Part shown: one piece after another, positions 40,889-50,558 of the stretch
Layout of the letters: each line of letters starts with the position of its first letter
Numbering within the stretch: the stretch's first letter is position 1
NCBI RefSeq assembly: GCF_000972785.3
Contig: NZ_CP011253.3
Location: forward strand, 558,001 to 622,000
DNA length: 64,000 bases
Direction of reading: 5' to 3'
Source of the DNA: Pandoraea oxalativorans
GTDB lineage: Bacteria; Pseudomonadota; Gammaproteobacteria; Burkholderiales; Burkholderiaceae
Program-made: the position numbers and the translations under genes
Notes under the pieces: model-generated
Database searches by the model: none
What the model was told of the DNA's origin: nothing
The model's input: only the letters and a program-made list of their open reading frames with translations

Positions 40889-41692
40889 TTACATCCGGAA
40901 ATTTTCGCCCAGATAGACGCGGCGGACGCTTTCGTCGGCGACGATCTGGTCAGGCGTGCCTGCGGCGAGCACCGAGCCTTCGCTGATGATGTACGCGTGA
41001 TCGCAGATACCCAGCGTCTCGCGCACGTTGTGGTCGGTAATCAGGACACCGATGCCTCGGTCCTTGAGAAAGCGCACGATCCGCTGGATTTCCAGCACGG
41101 CGATCGGGTCGACGCCCGCGAACGGTTCGTCGAGCAATATAAATCGCGGTTGTGTGGCCAGGGCGCGTGCGATTTCGACGCGACGACGCTCGCCGCCCGA
41201 GAGCGACATCGCCGGATTCTCGCGCAGATGGCCCACCTGAAGCTCGTCGAGCAGGGCTTCGATGCGGCGTTCGATTTCGTCGCGCTTGAGGGGCTTGCCC
41301 TGTGCATCGACCTGCAATTCAAGCACGGCGCGAATGTTGTCTTCGACCGTGAGCTTGCGAAATACCGACGCTTCCTGCGGCAGATACGAGACGCCCATGC
41401 GGGCGCGCTCGTGGATCGGCAGTTCGCTGATGAGGTTGCCGTCGAGCTGGATTTCGCCGTCGTCGGCAGGCACCAGCCCCACGATCATGTAGAACGACGT
41501 TGTCTTGCCCGCGCCATTCGGGCCAAGCAGACCCACGACCTCGCCGCTCTTCACGTCGAGCGACACATCCTTAACGACGGTACGCGCGCCGTACTGCTTC
41601 TTGAGCGAGCGCACGACGAGCGCGCTGGGCTTGCCCACCGGGCCTGCGCCCGGGTTGATGGTCGAGACGTTGCTATTGGCAGAATTACTCAC
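40889..41692 (-). CDS. lptB: LPS export ABC transporter ATPase
   Basis: LptB powers LPS extraction from the inner membrane with LptFGC. The 267-residue ATPase shows Walker [40 protein letters not shown], the signature [35 protein letters not shown] and the C-terminal GENFRM. The GTG start at 41692 overlaps the lptA stop (GTGAGTAA), indicating translational coupling; upstream residues in that frame are antisense noise. Confidence 0.96.
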   Translation of the reverse strand: MSNSANSNVSTINPGAGPVGKPSALVVRSLKKQYGARTVVKDVSLDVKSGEVVGLLGPNGAGKTTSFYMIVGLVPADDGEIQLDGNLISELPIHERARMGVSYLPQEASVFRKLTVEDNIRAVLELQVDAQGKPLKRDEIERRIEALLDELQVGHLRENPAMSLSGGERRRVEIARALATQPRFILLDEPFAGVDPIAVLEIQRIVRFLKDRGIGVLITDHNVRETLGICDHAYIISEGSVLAAGTPDQIVADESVRRVYLGENFRM

Positions 41693-42377
41693 GCGGATTC
41701 CCGATGTTCTTGGAAGGCGACAGCGGCGGCAGGTCGCCCTTGGGCGCGGCACCCGGTGCCGGCGCCGGCGCCGGCGCCTGTGCGCCCGTGGCGTTGCGAG
41801 GGGCGAGCGTAGCGCGCACGCGGCCGTTCGGATTGTTGGGGGTGACCTGATCGGCACCGCTGTTGGCGGTGTAGACCTCATTGTAGGTGTCGTACGTGAT
41901 CACGCTGCCGTGAATCTCGTCGAGCACCTTCGTACCGCCGGCCAGACGCTTGAGCGTGGCCCGCGTGGTCAGCGTGGCGACTTCGGTCTTGCCGTTGTAA
42001 TAGATGGTCTCGCCCCAGCCGTCGATGTACTCGTCGATGCCGTCGCGCTTCTGACGCATGTAGGCGAGCGGGCCACCCGGCTTGTAGTAAGCCGTGGCGT
42101 ACTGATAACCCTCCGGATCCTGAGTCACTTCGACGCGATCGGCCTTCAGGAGAATCGTCCCCTTGGTCATCGTCACGTTGCCGGTGAATATGTTGACCTG
42201 CTTCAGGTCGTCATAGCTCATGTGGTTCGACTCGATATTGAGCGGCTTGTCGCGGTCGGCGCGTTCGGCGTGAGCCAGCGGCGCGGCCAGCGCGCCAAGG
42301 ACGGCGAAGGCGGTGGCCAGCGCGCGAAGCGCGCGCAGCGATACGGAGGCGGGTCGCAGTGAAAGGCGATCGGTCAT
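41685..42377 (-). CDS. lptA: LPS transport periplasmic protein LptA
   Basis: LptA forms the periplasmic bridge for LPS transport. The 230-residue precursor has a signal peptide ending APLAHA, then [50 protein letters not shown], the OstA fold. It carries a Pro/Ala-rich tail (about residues 200-215) that is longer than in E. coli. It overlaps lptC by ATGA and lptB by 8 bases. Confidence 0.94.
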   Translation of the reverse strand: MTDRLSLRPASVSLRALRALATAFAVLGALAAPLAHAERADRDKPLNIESNHMSYDDLKQVNIFTGNVTMTKGTILLKADRVEVTQDPEGYQYATAYYKPGGPLAYMRQKRDGIDEYIDGWGETIYYNGKTEVATLTTRATLKRLAGGTKVLDEIHGSVITYDTYNEVYTANSGADQVTPNNPNGRVRATLAPRNATGAQAPAPAPAPGAAPKGDLPPLSPSKNIGNPRE

Positions 42378-43051
42378 GGGGTCTTGGGGCCCTGAGGAGT
42401 CTGAGATGGCGCGCGTGAGGCGGCCGGCGCAGCGGACTGGCCGGACGGCGGCGGGCGCTTGGCGCCCAGTTCCGCCGGCTGGATCGTGCCGTGAACATTG
42501 CCGAGCAATTGTACGGCGCGCGAGATGTTATTGAAAATCATGCCGTCGCCATACATCACGGACGACCCGCGGAAGAGCTGCACCGGCTTTTCGGTGCGCA
42601 CGATGTCTTCGTTCACGAGCACCTGGAAGTGCTCGGACAGCGCACGCATTTCGGGATCGCGCGGCCCCGGCTGACGCACCACGACCGCGTCGTCGTACAG
42701 ATCGACGATCGACATATCGGCGTTGAGCGTGCCACGCTTGCTCGTGGCGGTCACCTCGGGCTGGTCCGGCGTGAAGGCGCGCACGGCCGGCATCGTCATG
42801 GCCGTGGTCTGGTCGTCTTCGAAGTGCGTCATGTGGACGGCGTTGACGCGGTACTGCGTCACCCCGTTGGGCGCAAGCATCGAGATCACCATGTCGTCGG
42901 CGTAGTAATCGGGGATGTGCTGCTTCACGTACGGCGCGCGGTCGGCGTCGGACGGCAGCGTGCGCTGCACGAGCCAGTAGGTGCCGGCCGCAAGGCTTGC
43001 CAGGACGGCGATCGCGATCAGCGAAGCGGGCGAGACGCGTTGGATGGCCAT
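42374..43051 (-). CDS. lptC: LPS export protein LptC
   Basis: LptC passes LPS from LptBFG to LptA. The 225-residue protein has an N-terminal anchor (SLIAIAVLASLAAGTYWLVQ) and a periplasmic domain with PDYYADDMVISMLAPNGVTQYRVNAVHMTHFEDDQT and the beta-rich EVTATSKRGTLNADMSIVDLYDDAVVVRQ. The Pro/Ala-rich C-terminal 30 residues are extra. The order kdsD-kdsC-lptC-lptA-lptB is the canonical one. Confidence 0.93.
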   Translation of the reverse strand: MAIQRVSPASLIAIAVLASLAAGTYWLVQRTLPSDADRAPYVKQHIPDYYADDMVISMLAPNGVTQYRVNAVHMTHFEDDQTTAMTMPAVRAFTPDQPEVTATSKRGTLNADMSIVDLYDDAVVVRQPGPRDPEMRALSEHFQVLVNEDIVRTEKPVQLFRGSSVMYGDGMIFNNISRAVQLLGNVHGTIQPAELGAKRPPPSGQSAAPAASRAPSQTPQGPKTP

Positions 43052-43075
43052 GAGTGGATCGACTCTCCCGGCGCG

Positions 43076-43657
43076 TCAGGCGATGGCTTCGGCGAGCAAG
43101 GCGTCGTAACGCCCCTGCGCGCGCAAGATGAAGTCGCACAACTCGCGTGCGGCACCTTCGCCACCGCGCGTACTCGCGATCCAGTGACAGCGTGCCTTCA
43201 CTTCGATGTGCGCATTGGCCGGGCAGGCGGCAAAGCCCACGCGCGTGAGCACGGGCAGGTCGGGCCAGTCGTCGCCGATATGCCCGCAGACGTCGGCCGT
43301 CACGCCGACTTTGGCGCACAGGTCTTCAAATGCGGTGCGCTTGTCGTGCACGCCCTGATAGACGTGCACGACGCGCAGATCCGCCGCGCGTTTGGCGACG
43401 ATATCCGACTGACGTCCCGTGATGATGGCGGTGACGATGCCGGCTTCGCCCAGCAGCTTCAGACCGTGGCCGTCGAGCGAATCGAAGGTCTTGATGACTT
43501 CGCCGGTCGGGCCGTAGCGCAGGCCGCCGTCGGTCAGCACGCCATCGACGTCGAACACCATGACGCGCAGACGCGCCGCGCGAAGCGTGGCGGCCGCTGC
43601 GTCGAAGGGCGCAATGCCGGAGGCGTTGGGGGGATTCGCTTGACTCGGATGACTCAT
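43076..43657 (-). CDS. kdsC: 3-deoxy-D-manno-octulosonate-8-phosphate phosphatase
   Basis: KdsC removes phosphate from Kdo-8-phosphate in LPS inner-core synthesis. The HAD-family protein of about 193 residues shows MVFDVDGVLTDGGLRYG (nucleophile Asp), TAIITGRQS and GHIGDDWPDLPVLTRVGFAACPANA. An ATG at 43657 is chosen; an in-frame TTG at 43681 would add eight residues and place the start right at the kdsD stop. It works in sequence with KdsD. Confidence 0.93.
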   Translation of the reverse strand: MSHPSQANPPNASGIAPFDAAAATLRAARLRVMVFDVDGVLTDGGLRYGPTGEVIKTFDSLDGHGLKLLGEAGIVTAIITGRQSDIVAKRAADLRVVHVYQGVHDKRTAFEDLCAKVGVTADVCGHIGDDWPDLPVLTRVGFAACPANAHIEVKARCHWIASTRGGEGAARELCDFILRAQGRYDALLAEAIA

Positions 43658-43682
43658 TGGCAGACGGCTCTGGGCAGACAAC

Positions 43683-44663
43683 TCACACGACCTTGGCGGC
43701 GAACAGGTCGTGGACGTTCAGCGCGCCGACAAGGCGGCCGTTCTCCGTCACGAGCAACTGCATGATGCCGAAGCGTTCCATCAGTTCGGCGGCTTCTGCG
43801 GCGAGCTTGTCCGGATCGATGGTGCGCGGATCGGCCTTCATCACGTCGGCCAGCTTCAGCGAGGTGAAATCGAGTGTACGCTTGAACAAACGACGCAAGT
43901 CGCCGTCGGTAAAGATACCGACGACGCGATCGTCGGCATCCACGATGGCGGTCATGCCGAGACCCTTGGCGGTCATCTCGATTAGCGCGTCGGAGAGATT
44001 GGCGTCGGAGCGCACGCGCGGCACGGCGTCGCCGGTACGCATGACATCGCGCACGAAGGTCAGCAGCCGGCGGCCCAATGCCCCCCCGGGATGCGAGCGG
44101 GCGAAGTCTTCCGCGCCGAAGCCGCGTGCGTCGAGCAGCGTGACGGCGAGCGCGTCGCCCAGAGCGAGGGCGGCCGTGGTGCTGGCGGTGGGCGCGAGGC
44201 CCAGCGGGCAGGCTTCTTTCTCGACGTGTGCGTCGAGATGCACGTCGGACAGACGGCCAAGGCTCGATGCGGCGTTGCCGGTCATGGCGATGAGCTTCGC
44301 GCCGATGCGCTTGATCATCGGCAGGATGCTGACGAGCTCACCCGTTTCGCCGGAGTTGGACAGGGCGACGACCACGTCATCCGCCGTGATCATGCCCAAA
44401 TCGCCGTGGCTGGCTTCTGCAGGGTGAACGAAGAATGCGGGGGTGCCGGTGCTGGCGAACGTGGCAGCGAGTTTGCGGCCGATGTGGCCGGACTTGCCCA
44501 TCCCGGTGACGACGACGCGCCCGCGGCAGGCAAGCAGCAGCGAGACCGCTTTGAAGAAGCTGTCGTCGAGGTGTGCGGACACGCGTTCGATGGCGTCGGC
44601 TTCAGTGCGCAACACCTCCCGGGCGACCTCTAGTGCCCGGCCTGAATTGATTTTCGCTATCAT
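43683..44663 (-). CDS. kdsD: Arabinose-5-phosphate isomerase
   Basis: KdsD converts ribulose 5-phosphate to arabinose 5-phosphate, the first committed step to Kdo. The 326-residue protein has an SIS domain (VVVTGMGKSGHIGRKLAATFASTGTPAFFVHPAEASHGDLGMI; ALSNSGETGEL) followed by two CBS domains (RDVMRTGDAVP...; ADVMKADPRTIDPDKLAAEAAELMERFGIMQLLV). It heads the minus-strand kdsD-kdsC-lptCAB operon, divergent from the kef-type gene. Confidence 0.96.
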   Translation of the reverse strand: MIAKINSGRALEVAREVLRTEADAIERVSAHLDDSFFKAVSLLLACRGRVVVTGMGKSGHIGRKLAATFASTGTPAFFVHPAEASHGDLGMITADDVVVALSNSGETGELVSILPMIKRIGAKLIAMTGNAASSLGRLSDVHLDAHVEKEACPLGLAPTASTTAALALGDALAVTLLDARGFGAEDFARSHPGGALGRRLLTFVRDVMRTGDAVPRVRSDANLSDALIEMTAKGLGMTAIVDADDRVVGIFTDGDLRRLFKRTLDFTSLKLADVMKADPRTIDPDKLAAEAAELMERFGIMQLLVTENGRLVGALNVHDLFAAKVV

Positions 44664-44879
44664 GCGCGGAGTATATCAAAACGGACGTGGCGTCGAAGGA
44701 CAGCCGCGCCACGTCTGGCCCCGCGCCCCGTCCTGCGCCGTTCGGGACATCGCCCGAACCGGTCCGGTTTGCGCTTCCCGGGTCGCCGTCCGGACGTACG
44801 CTGGCACGGCCCTTGCGTGACATTGGCAAGACAACGCACCCCGCTCACCCGGAATCACTCAGGAAACCGACCCTAGCTG

Positions 44880-46862
44880 ATGGCATCGCCGCTCGAACTC
44901 ACTCTCGTCTTGTTGTTTGCCGCCTGCGTCGGGGTGGTGCTGTTTCGCATGCTCCATCTGCCGCCGATGCTGGGCTATCTCAGCGTGGGCATCGTCATCG
45001 GCCCGCATGCGCTGGGGCTGGCGGCCGATTCGCAGCGCGTGCAGTACCTCGCGGAGTTCGGCGTCGTTTTCCTGATGTTCTCCATCGGCATCGAATTCTC
45101 GTTGCCCAAGCTAAAGAGCATGAGACGGGTGGTGCTCGGACTCGGCGTTTCACAGGTGCTCGGGACGTTGCTCGTCGCCGTCGGGCTGGGCGCACTCGTC
45201 AACCTGTTCTGGTCGTTCTCATGGCAGGCCTCGGTGGCGCTGGGCGGCGCGCTGGCCATGTCTTCGACGGCCATCGTCACCAAGATGCTCGCCGAGCGGC
45301 TCGAACTGGAGACGGAGCACGGCCGCAACATCATGGGCGTGCTGCTGTTTCAGGATCTGGCCGTGGTGCCGCTGCTGATCGTGATCTCCGCGCTGGGCGG
45401 CAACTCGAAGGCGCTGGTGCTCGCCTTGTCGCTGGCGGCGCTCAAGATCACCGGCGCATTGGCGTTGCTCCTCTGGATTGGGCAAAAACTCGTCGGCCGC
45501 TGGTTCCACATCGTGGCCGCGCGACGCTCACAAGAGCTCTTCATGCTCAACCTGCTGTTGCTCACGCTGGGCCTGGCCTACATCACCGAGCATCTGGGGC
45601 TGTCGATGGCGCTGGGCGCGTTCATCGCGGGCATGCTGATTGCCGAGACGCCGTTTCGCCATCAGGTGGAAGACGACATCAAGCCGTTTCGCGACGTGCT
45701 GCTCGGCTTGTTCTTCATCACGACCGGCATGCTGCTCAATCCGAGCATCGTGCTCAAGCAGCCGTTGCTCGTGCTGTTGTTCTTCGTCGGTCCGCTGATC
45801 GTCAAATTCACGCTCATCGCGGGGCTGGCGCGTCTGTTCGGCAGCCCGCCGGGCACGGCGATCCGCACCGGGCTGGGGCTGGCGCAGGCGGGTGAGTTCG
45901 GCTTCGTGCTGCTCAATCTCGTGATCGACCGGAGTCTGCTCGACCCGTCGCTGTCGCAGGCGGTGCTCGCGGGGATGTTGCTCTCGATGTTGTGCGCGCC
46001 GTTCCTCATCATCAACGCCGACCGCGTTGCGCTGCGCTTCGTCGCCAACGAATGGATGATGCAGTCGTTGCAGATGACCAAGATCGCGACGCAGAGCATC
46101 AAGACGTCGGGGCACGTGATCATCTGCGGCTACGGTCGATGCGGTCAGAACCTCGCGCGCATGCTGGAGCAGGAGGGCATCGGGTACGTGGCGCTCGACC
46201 TCGACCCCGACCGCGTGATGGAGGCCGCCAGCTCCGGCGAGACCGTGGTGTTCGGCGACGCGGCCCGGCGCGAAGCGCTCGTCGCGGCAGGGATTCACCG
46301 GGCGGCGGGCATTGTGGTGACGTACGACAGCACGCCGGCGGCGCTCAAGGTACTCGCGCAGGTGCAGGCGCTGGAGCCGACGCTGCCCGTGGTCGTTCGC
46401 ACGGTCGACGACACGCATATCGACGACCTCATCGCCGCCGGGGCCACCGAAGTCGTTCCGGAAATCGTGGAGGGCAGCCTGATGCTCGCCTCGCACGCGC
46501 TGGTGCTCATGGGCGTTCCGATGCGCCGGGTGTTGCGTCGGGTGGCGCAGGCGCGTAACGAGCGCTACAGCCTGTTGCGCGGCTACTTCCACGGGCTGGA
46601 CGACGAAGACGAAGGCGGCGAGCGCGAACAGGTGCGCCTGCAATCGGTGCCGCTCACGCTCAATGCGGCGGCCGTCGGCCGTACGTTGGGCGAGCTTCGA
46701 CTGGACAAACTCGGGGTGACGGTGACGGCGATCCGGCGGCACGGCATTCGCGGCGTGGAACCGGTGGCGGAGACGCGTCTGATGGCCGAGGACATCGTCG
46801 TACTGCGCGGCCTGCCCGACAAGCTGGTGGCGGCGGAGACGCGGCTGCTGGGGCACCCGTAG
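44880..46862 (+). CDS. Kef-type CPA2 cation/proton antiporter
   Basis: A 660-residue inner-membrane protein: about 12 helices of the Na+/H+ exchanger domain (MLHLPPMLGYLSVGIVIGPHALGL; ALGGALAMSSTAIVTKMLAERLELETEHGRNIMGVLLFQDLAVVPLLI), a cytosolic RCK_N nucleotide-binding domain from about residue 412 (GHVIICGYGRCGQNLARMLEQEG) and an RCK_C domain from about residue 585. This is the KefB/KefC/YbaL type that moves K+ or H+ under ligand control. A glutathione-linked role is not evident. Confidence 0.93.
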   Translation: MASPLELTLVLLFAACVGVVLFRMLHLPPMLGYLSVGIVIGPHALGLAADSQRVQYLAEFGVVFLMFSIGIEFSLPKLKSMRRVVLGLGVSQVLGTLLVAVGLGALVNLFWSFSWQASVALGGALAMSSTAIVTKMLAERLELETEHGRNIMGVLLFQDLAVVPLLIVISALGGNSKALVLALSLAALKITGALALLLWIGQKLVGRWFHIVAARRSQELFMLNLLLLTLGLAYITEHLGLSMALGAFIAGMLIAETPFRHQVEDDIKPFRDVLLGLFFITTGMLLNPSIVLKQPLLVLLFFVGPLIVKFTLIAGLARLFGSPPGTAIRTGLGLAQAGEFGFVLLNLVIDRSLLDPSLSQAVLAGMLLSMLCAPFLIINADRVALRFVANEWMMQSLQMTKIATQSIKTSGHVIICGYGRCGQNLARMLEQEGIGYVALDLDPDRVMEAASSGETVVFGDAARREALVAAGIHRAAGIVVTYDSTPAALKVLAQVQALEPTLPVVVRTVDDTHIDDLIAAGATEVVPEIVEGSLMLASHALVLMGVPMRRVLRRVAQARNERYSLLRGYFHGLDDEDEGGEREQVRLQSVPLTLNAAAVGRTLGELRLDKLGVTVTAIRRHGIRGVEPVAETRLMAEDIVVLRGLPDKLVAAETRLLGHP

Positions 46863-46948
46863 GGCGCAACGTCCGACCGTCACAGGCAGGCCGGGCCTTT
46901 TTGGCATAATGTGGCGTGTTCCCTATCAGTACCGAAAGAAGGATCCCC

Positions 46949-47500
46949 GTGCAGATCGACGAGTCCCCTGCCGCCTATATCAAGAGCCAGATCCGCACCG
47001 TGCCGGACTGGCCCGCACCCGGCGTGCAGTTCCGCGACATCACTCCGTTGCTCAAGAACCCGCGCACTTTGCGGGTGCTCATCGATGTGTTCGTCCATCG
47101 CTATATGGCGCAACGCCCCGACTATATTGCGGGCCTCGATGCGCGCGGCTTCATTCTCGGCTCGATTCTCGCGTACGAGCTGAACATCGGATTCATCCCC
47201 ATTCGCAAGAAGGGCAAGCTGCCCTATCAGACGGTCGCCGAAGAGTACGAGCTGGAATACGGCAGTGCGACGGTCGAGATTCACGCCGACGCCTGCGGTC
47301 CCGGCGACCGCGTGCTGCTGATCGACGATCTGGTCGCTACGGGCGGCACGATGCTCGCCGGTAAGAAGCTGCTGGAGCGCCTCGGCGCGACGGTCATCGA
47401 AGGGGCGGCCATCGTCGACCTGCCGGAGCTGGGCGGATCGAAGCTGATTCGCGATGCCGGACTGGACCTTTTTCTGCTGTGCTCGTTCGAAGGGCACTGA
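46949..47500 (+). CDS. apt: Adenine phosphoribosyltransferase
   Basis: Apt salvages adenine to AMP with PRPP. The 183-residue protein shows [65 protein letters not shown] and the PRPP motif [17 protein letters not shown]. The GTG at 46949 follows AAGAAGGA at good distance, so it is preferred to an earlier GTG at 46916. CATAAT at about 46906 is a possible -10, which would make transcription start close to that earlier codon. Confidence 0.95.
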   Translation: MQIDESPAAYIKSQIRTVPDWPAPGVQFRDITPLLKNPRTLRVLIDVFVHRYMAQRPDYIAGLDARGFILGSILAYELNIGFIPIRKKGKLPYQTVAEEYELEYGSATVEIHADACGPGDRVLLIDDLVATGGTMLAGKKLLERLGATVIEGAAIVDLPELGGSKLIRDAGLDLFLLCSFEGH

Positions 47501-47568
47501 GCGCACGTAGCGCACTGGGCGCACTGAACGCGCCGCCCGATTTCTGACTTTCCGACCCGGACGCACCG

Positions 47569-48183
47569 ATGCCCAATCTCTGGCTGTTCCTGCTGACCTC
47601 GGTGGCGATCACGCTTGCGCCGGGGCCCGATAACATGCAGGTCATCGCACGCGGTATCGCGCAGGGCCGCCGCGCTGGACTGGCGGCGGCGGCCGGTTTC
47701 ACGTTCGGCTGCCTCTTCCACACGACGATTGCCGCAGTGGGCCTCGCGGCCGTGCTGCGCTCGTCGCCGTGGGCGTTCGAGACGATCAAGCTGCTCGGTG
47801 CGGCCTATCTCATCTGGATCGGCATCAAGGCGCTGCGTGCGCGCGGTGCGCTGACGCTGGCAAGCGACACCGAACCGCAGTCGCTCGGCGCCGTCTTCCG
47901 TCAGAGCGTGTTCGCGAACATGCTCAATCCGAAGGTCACGCTGTTCTTCCTCGTATTCCTGCCGCAATTCGTGAGTGCCGACGCCGCCCATCCGGGCTGG
48001 CAGATGGTGCTGCTCGGCCTCGTGTTCATGGCCCAGACCATCGTCGTGTTCAGCGCCTACGGCTGGTTCGCGGGCGTGCTGGGGACGTGGCTCAAGCGCC
48101 GTCCGGGGGCGGGGCGCTGGCTCGATCGTGTGGCCGGCGCGATCTTCGTCGGTCTGGGATTGCGTGTCGCGTTACAGGGGTAA
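47569..48183 (+). CDS. LysE/RhtB family amino-acid exporter
   Basis: A 204-residue inner-membrane protein with about six helices. It starts LWLFLLTSVAITLAPGPDNMQVIARGIAQGRRAGLAAAAGFTFG and has FRQSVFANMLNPKVTLFFLVFLPQFV, the RhtB-branch signatures. RhtB proteins export homoserine, threonine, leucine or analogues; the substrate is unknown here. It is a different branch from the ArgO-like exporter at 14688-15314. Confidence 0.9.
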   Translation: MPNLWLFLLTSVAITLAPGPDNMQVIARGIAQGRRAGLAAAAGFTFGCLFHTTIAAVGLAAVLRSSPWAFETIKLLGAAYLIWIGIKALRARGALTLASDTEPQSLGAVFRQSVFANMLNPKVTLFFLVFLPQFVSADAAHPGWQMVLLGLVFMAQTIVVFSAYGWFAGVLGTWLKRRPGAGRWLDRVAGAIFVGLGLRVALQG

Positions 48184-48256
48184 TGCGCGACACGTGACGT
48201 TCCCGGATTCGCGGACGTCGTCCCGTCATTCGTAGTCCAACTGATATTGCTCGATC

Positions 48257-49012
48257 ATGCTTGCCGAACAACGCCAACAATACGTGCTCGAACAACTTGC
48301 CAAGACCGGGGCGCTGGCCATCAGCGACCTGGTGCGGGAACTGGGTGTCTCGCGCGAGACCGTGCGACGCGACCTCAACACGCTCGCCGCGCGCGGTCTG
48401 CTGCTCATGACCCACGGCGGTGCGCTGGCCGCCGACCGGAGCGAGCCCGACTGGACGCTACGCGAGAACGTCAACGCCGTGGGCAAGCGCGCCATCGGCG
48501 TGCGCGCGGCAGAGCTGGTGCACGACGGCGCGTCGGTCATCATCGACTACGGCACGACCACGCGCGCCGTCGCACAGGCGCTGCTCTCCAAACACAGGCT
48601 TCGCATCTACACCAACGACTGGCAGATCGCGCGCCTGCTCGGCCGCCATCACGACAATCGCGTGACGCTGCTTGGCGGCGAGTTGCAGGACAACGAAGAC
48701 GCCGTGCAGGGTTGGGACGCCATCAACCAGATTTCGCAATATCACGCAGACTTCGCGTTCATCGGGGTGGGCGGCGTGACCGAAGATGGCGGTATCACCG
48801 ATTTCAACCGCGCGGCTGCCGAGCTGCGCGCACGCATGCTGCTGTGTGCGAACGTGTCGGCTGTCGTCGCGGATCACACCAAGTTCGGTCGCGTAACGCC
48901 CGTGCGTATCCGTCACTTCGAAGCGGCCCGCTACCTCATCAGCGACGCCGCCCCGCACAAGAGCATGCTGGCCCAGCTTCGCGCGCGCGGCCCGGAGTTG
49001 CTGATCGCCTGA
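48257..49012 (+). CDS. DeoR family transcriptional regulator
   Basis: A 251-residue repressor-type protein: an N-terminal winged helix (MLAEQRQQYVLEQLAKTGALAISDLVRELGVSRETVRRDLNTLAARGLLLMTHGGAL) and a sugar-isomerase-like effector domain with VIIDYGTTTRAVAQAL, VTLLGGELQDNEDAVQG and FIGVGGVTEDGGITDFN. DeoR proteins usually sense phosphorylated sugars. It lies about 650 bases before phnC on the same strand, so control of phosphonate uptake is possible but unproven. Confidence 0.9.
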   Translation: MLAEQRQQYVLEQLAKTGALAISDLVRELGVSRETVRRDLNTLAARGLLLMTHGGALAADRSEPDWTLRENVNAVGKRAIGVRAAELVHDGASVIIDYGTTTRAVAQALLSKHRLRIYTNDWQIARLLGRHHDNRVTLLGGELQDNEDAVQGWDAINQISQYHADFAFIGVGGVTEDGGITDFNRAAAELRARMLLCANVSAVVADHTKFGRVTPVRIRHFEAARYLISDAAPHKSMLAQLRARGPELLIA

Positions 49013-49405
49013 TGCTGCGCATCGTGGCTTGACCCGATTCCGTCGCTGTCATGCCGTCGTTCTCGTCGATTTGCGTTTGCCGGATCGACGAGACCCCGAT
49101 CTGTCCACCGGGCGAGATCGTGCCGTTCCTCCTTGCCATCGCCATTCCACTCGTCGCCCAGCCGGTAATCCGAGGCACCGATTGCAGACGTGTGCCTTAG
49201 GTCGCCACACCACGCCACACGTCGCCAAGACGCGTGTCGTCCCCTGAAAGTCCCGCCCGCCAAACGCGCCGCGAGGGGCTTGTCGCACGGCCTCATGCGG
49301 TGGATTTTCCTGTCGATACCTGTTCGTCAGGCGGCTGAAAATATGTAGACAAAGTTGGCGTATGGCGACGACGCCGCCCCCGCATCATGTCACCGATCCT
49401 GACGT

Positions 49406-49498
49406 GGTCAGCTTTTTTCCGACACGTGGCGTTGCCCCGAAAACGTTGCCAAGCCATTGAGCACATAAGGGTTTTGGTCGCTCGGAAAAAAGCTGACC
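49406..49498. repeat. Perfect 17-bp inverted repeat, 93-bp unit
   Basis: GGTCAGCTTTTTTCCGA at 49406-49422 is exactly complemented by TCGGAAAAAAGCTGACC at 49482-49498, separated by 59 bases. It could be a long hairpin, a terminator-like element, paired operators or a tiny inserted element. No flanking target duplication is visible. Confidence 0.85.
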
Positions 49499-49500
49499 GA

Positions 49501-49534
49501 TTGTCACTGTCTTGTCATCCGGTCTTCTTAGACT
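49501..49534 (+). promoter_or_regulatory. Pho box and phnC promoter
   Basis: TTGTCAC-TGTC-TTGTCAT (49501-49518) is a 7-4-7 direct repeat matching the PhoB-binding consensus CTGTCAT-N4-CTGTCAT. TAGACT, 10 bases further, fits the -10 spacing of PhoB-activated promoters. Phosphate starvation control of phnCDE follows. Confidence 0.75.
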
Positions 49535-49661
49535 GCGTTCACTTTTGGCACAAATTGCCACAAAACAGCTAGTCGAGCGATGCGGGCGACAACTCCTCAT
49601 GGAGGACGTCGCGCATCACAGGGCATCGGGGCCGACCGGCGAACTGACTCACAGGTGAACC

Positions 49662-50531
49662 GTGGACGAAGCGATTCGAATCGAGCGACTGACCAAGACC
49701 TTCGGGAGCCGCCGTGCCCTCGACGAAGTGGCGCTCAAGGTCATGCCGGGCGAAATGATCGCCCTGATCGGGGCCTCCGGCTCGGGCAAGTCGACGCTGA
49801 TGCGTCACATCGCAGGCTTCGTGCCGGCGGACCAGCAGCCGGGCAGCATCGAAATTCTGGGTCGTCCGATCCAGCGCGACGGCCGTATCGTGCGCGAAGT
49901 GCGTCAGATTCGACGCGACATCGGTTTCGTCTTCCAGCAATTCAATCTGGTGGGCCGCCTGCCGGTCATCACCAACGTGCTCACAGGGCTGCTGGCTCGC
50001 GTGCCGCTGTGGCGCAGTCTGATGTTCCGCTTCACGGCGGCTGAGCGTCAGGCTGCCCTCGCGGCACTGGCGGAAGTCGGCATCGCCGACTTTGCCTTCC
50101 AGCGCGCCAGCACGCTCTCGGGCGGTCAGCAACAGCGCGCAGCACTTGCACGCACGCTTGTGCAGGGCGCCAAGATCATTCTCGCGGACGAGCCGATTGC
50201 GTCGCTCGATCCGGAATCGGCGCGCAAGGTCATGGACATGCTCGCGCGCATGAACCGCGATCACAAGTTGACGGTGGTCGTCTCGCTGCACCAGGTGGAC
50301 GTTGCCATGCGCTACTGCGTGCGCACGGTGGCGCTGCATCAGGGCCGCGTCGTGTACGACGGCCCGTCCTCGGCGCTCACGCCGGACCTGCTGCGCCGAC
50401 TGTATGGCGTGCAGGCAGGCGAACTGCTCAACGAAAACTCGGAAGATGCCGAAGCGGCGGCGACCGGCGAAGCGAAGCCGGCCGAAGCGCAAGCCCCATT
50501 CCTCACCTCGATGTCCCTAAGCCTCACTTAA
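49662..50531 (+). CDS. phnC: Phosphonate ABC transporter ATPase
   Basis: PhnC energises phosphonate import with PhnD and PhnE. The 289-residue ATPase has Walker [22 protein letters not shown], the Q-loop [23 protein letters not shown] typical of PhnC, the signature [40 protein letters not shown] and [17 protein letters not shown]. The C-terminus carries about 30 extra Ala/Glu-rich residues. The start is a GTG at 49662. It is the first gene after the Pho box. Confidence 0.96.
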   Translation: MDEAIRIERLTKTFGSRRALDEVALKVMPGEMIALIGASGSGKSTLMRHIAGFVPADQQPGSIEILGRPIQRDGRIVREVRQIRRDIGFVFQQFNLVGRLPVITNVLTGLLARVPLWRSLMFRFTAAERQAALAALAEVGIADFAFQRASTLSGGQQQRAALARTLVQGAKIILADEPIASLDPESARKVMDMLARMNRDHKLTVVVSLHQVDVAMRYCVRTVALHQGRVVYDGPSSALTPDLLRRLYGVQAGELLNENSEDAEAAATGEAKPAEAQAPFLTSMSLSLT

Positions 50532-50558
50532 GACCTATCTGACCAGGAGCTTGCTCTC

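Larger units (their letters stand above)
49013..49661 (+). promoter_or_regulatory. phn upstream region with Pho box and long inverted repeat
   Basis: This roughly 650-base gene-free region precedes phnC. Bases 49013-49405 show nothing I recognise. Then follow a perfect 17-bp inverted repeat (49406-49422 and 49482-49498), a Pho box (49501-49518), a -10 candidate TAGACT (49529-49534) and a leader of about 120 bases that contains a small CTCCTCATGGAGG hairpin at about 49594. Confidence 0.7.
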
